NCBI RefSeq assembly: GCF_001570585.1
Contig: NZ_BBXF01000004.1
Span: forward strand, 554,746 to 618,745
Source of the DNA: Herbidospora daliensis
GTDB lineage: Bacteria; Actinomycetota; Actinomycetes; Streptosporangiales; Streptosporangiaceae
Length of the DNA stretch: 64,000 nt
Reading direction: 5' to 3'
The number at the start of each line of letters is the position of its first letter. The first letter of the stretch is position 1. The notes below the pieces were generated by a model. The model did no database searches, was not told where the DNA came from, and saw only the letters and a list, made by a program, of their open reading frames with translations. This document shows positions 62,981 through 64,000 of this stretch, piece by piece. A program made the translations under genes and the position numbers.

Positions 62981-63443
62981 CAGAGAGCCCGACCGCCACC
63001 AACCGGCGCCGGCTCCAGCGAACACCACCCCGGAAACAACGAAAGCCCAGCCATACCGGCCGAGCTCATTCGACAACCCTCGAACCGGCGGAGGCCGGCC
63101 GCAAAGCTGGCAGACAATACGCTTCCGCGGAACCACCACCAGCACAGGCCCGAGAACGCCACCCAGGGAACGGCGAAAGACCGGCCGCAGTAGCCGGGCT
63201 GAATCCACACCAGTGAAATTAGCGAAAGCCCGACCGCATGGCCGGGCCAAGAACACCACCACGTGGAACCCCGCGCTACCACCGCGCAGGCCCGCAAACA
63301 CTACCCATGAAATGGCGAAAGCCCGGCCGCACCCGGCCGGGCTCACTACCCGCAGAAACGACGAGAGCCCGACCAAACTGGCCGGGCTCAATACACAACC
63401 CCTGAAACGTCGAAGGCCCCAACCTAATCGGTTGGGGCCTTCG
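62981..63443 (-). repeat. Array of about seven terminator-like hairpins downstream of the rRNA genes
   Basis: The 760 bases between the hydrolase gene and 5S contain repeated units of roughly 50-75 bases. Clear examples: 63411-63443 (GAAGGCCCCAACC/GGTTGGGGCCTTC), 63364-63389 (GAGCCCGACC/GGCCGGGCTC), 63320-63343 (AGCCCGGCCG/CGGCCGGGCT), 63226-63248, 63174-63200, 63039-63066 and a decayed one near 62981-63016. Read on the minus strand each has a GC stem followed by TTTCG, so they look like successive rho-independent terminators of the rRNA operon. The remaining sequence between units is A/C-rich with CACCACC and TGAAAC. ORFs here are not credible. Confidence 0.75.
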
Positions 63444-63454
63444 GTATAAAGATT

Positions 63455-63571
63455 GTCCGGCGGTGTCCTACTCTCCCACACCGTCCCCGGTGCAGTACCA
63501 TCGGCGCTGGAGGGCTTAACTTCCGGGTTCGGAATGTAACCGGGTGTTTCCCCTCCGCCATAACCGCCGTA
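63455..63571 (-). rRNA. rrf: 5S ribosomal RNA
   Basis: On the minus strand the sequence starts TACGGCGGTTATGGCGG and contains the universal CCGAACCCGGAAGTTAAG region, ending near GGACACCGCCGGACA. Length about 117 bases. Ends may be off by a few bases. Confidence 0.95.
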
Positions 63572-63626
63572 ACTCTAGCGAACCTGCTTGTGGTTCGAGA
63601 GTTGCATAGTCGACGCGAACATTTAT

Positions 63627-64000
<374 letters not shown>

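Noticed and set aside
62981..63443. CRISPR array
   Set aside because: Repeats are imperfect GC hairpins of terminator type with irregular spacing and no cas genes; they do not form regular spacer units.
62880..63449. 189-codon plus-strand open frame between the serine hydrolase and 5S
   Set aside because: It consists of the hairpin repeats; composition is repetitive and no domain or ribosome-binding site is seen.

Overview
The window is chromosomal DNA from a high-GC Gram-positive filamentous-type actinomycete. Evidence includes codons ending mostly in G or C, frequent GTG/TTG starts, apparently leaderless genes with a -10 element directly upstream, a WhiB1 protein, SigR/RsrA, a fused Kgd-type 2-oxoglutarate enzyme, nickel SOD and mycothiol-type regulators. 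Gene content fits Streptosporangiales better than Streptomyces, but the genus cannot be fixed from this sequence alone.

Layout. 0-5 kb: end of a DapB-like oxidoreductase, an MBL-fold hydrolase / small ORF / FMN reductase operon, and a secreted GH9 cellulase with a perfect CebR-type operator. 5-12.5 kb: a B3/4-domain protein, kgd with its small DUF6104 partner, a DUF4097-PadR operon and a quinone-oxidoreductase-like gene. 12.7-28.1 kb: the most unusual part, eleven consecutive same-strand genes for secreted trypsin-fold proteins (called TL1 to TL11 here). TL1, TL2 and TL10 keep a full His-Asp-Ser triad. TL3 keeps it in an altered context. TL5 and TL6 have lost Asp and Ser. TL4, TL7, TL8 and TL9 have lost all three residues. 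TL11 has Asp in place of Ser. The inactive members share nearly identical frameworks, two loops that differ completely, nearly identical leaders and terminators, and often a Crp-type box. This looks like a diversifying family of secreted pseudoproteases.

28-34 kb: malic enzyme, a CGNR zinc-finger regulator, the nickel SOD pair (maturation protease and sodN), a SigF-type sigma factor with its anti-sigma factor, a lipid kinase and whiB1. 34-54 kb: a block whose backbone (whiB1, pdtaS, small biotinyl protein, rsrA/sigR, SRAP protein, aroA, rsgA) matches the order I recall for Mycobacterium tuberculosis Rv3219-Rv3228. It is expanded here by bioF, a DasR-like regulator, bioD, bioB, an acetolactate-synthase-like enzyme, a PASTA kinase, a probable BsaP, accC and two HD-type membrane proteins. 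Biotin synthesis, its probable auxiliary protein and biotin-using proteins therefore lie together.

54-62.7 kb: thioesterase, hisN, an XRE regulator, the pstSCAB phosphate transporter with a PHO box, a response regulator lacking its phospho-acceptor, and a beta-lactamase-fold hydrolase. The last 1.3 kb holds an array of terminator-like hairpins and the 5S and 23S rRNA genes on the minus strand; the 23S gene runs off the window.
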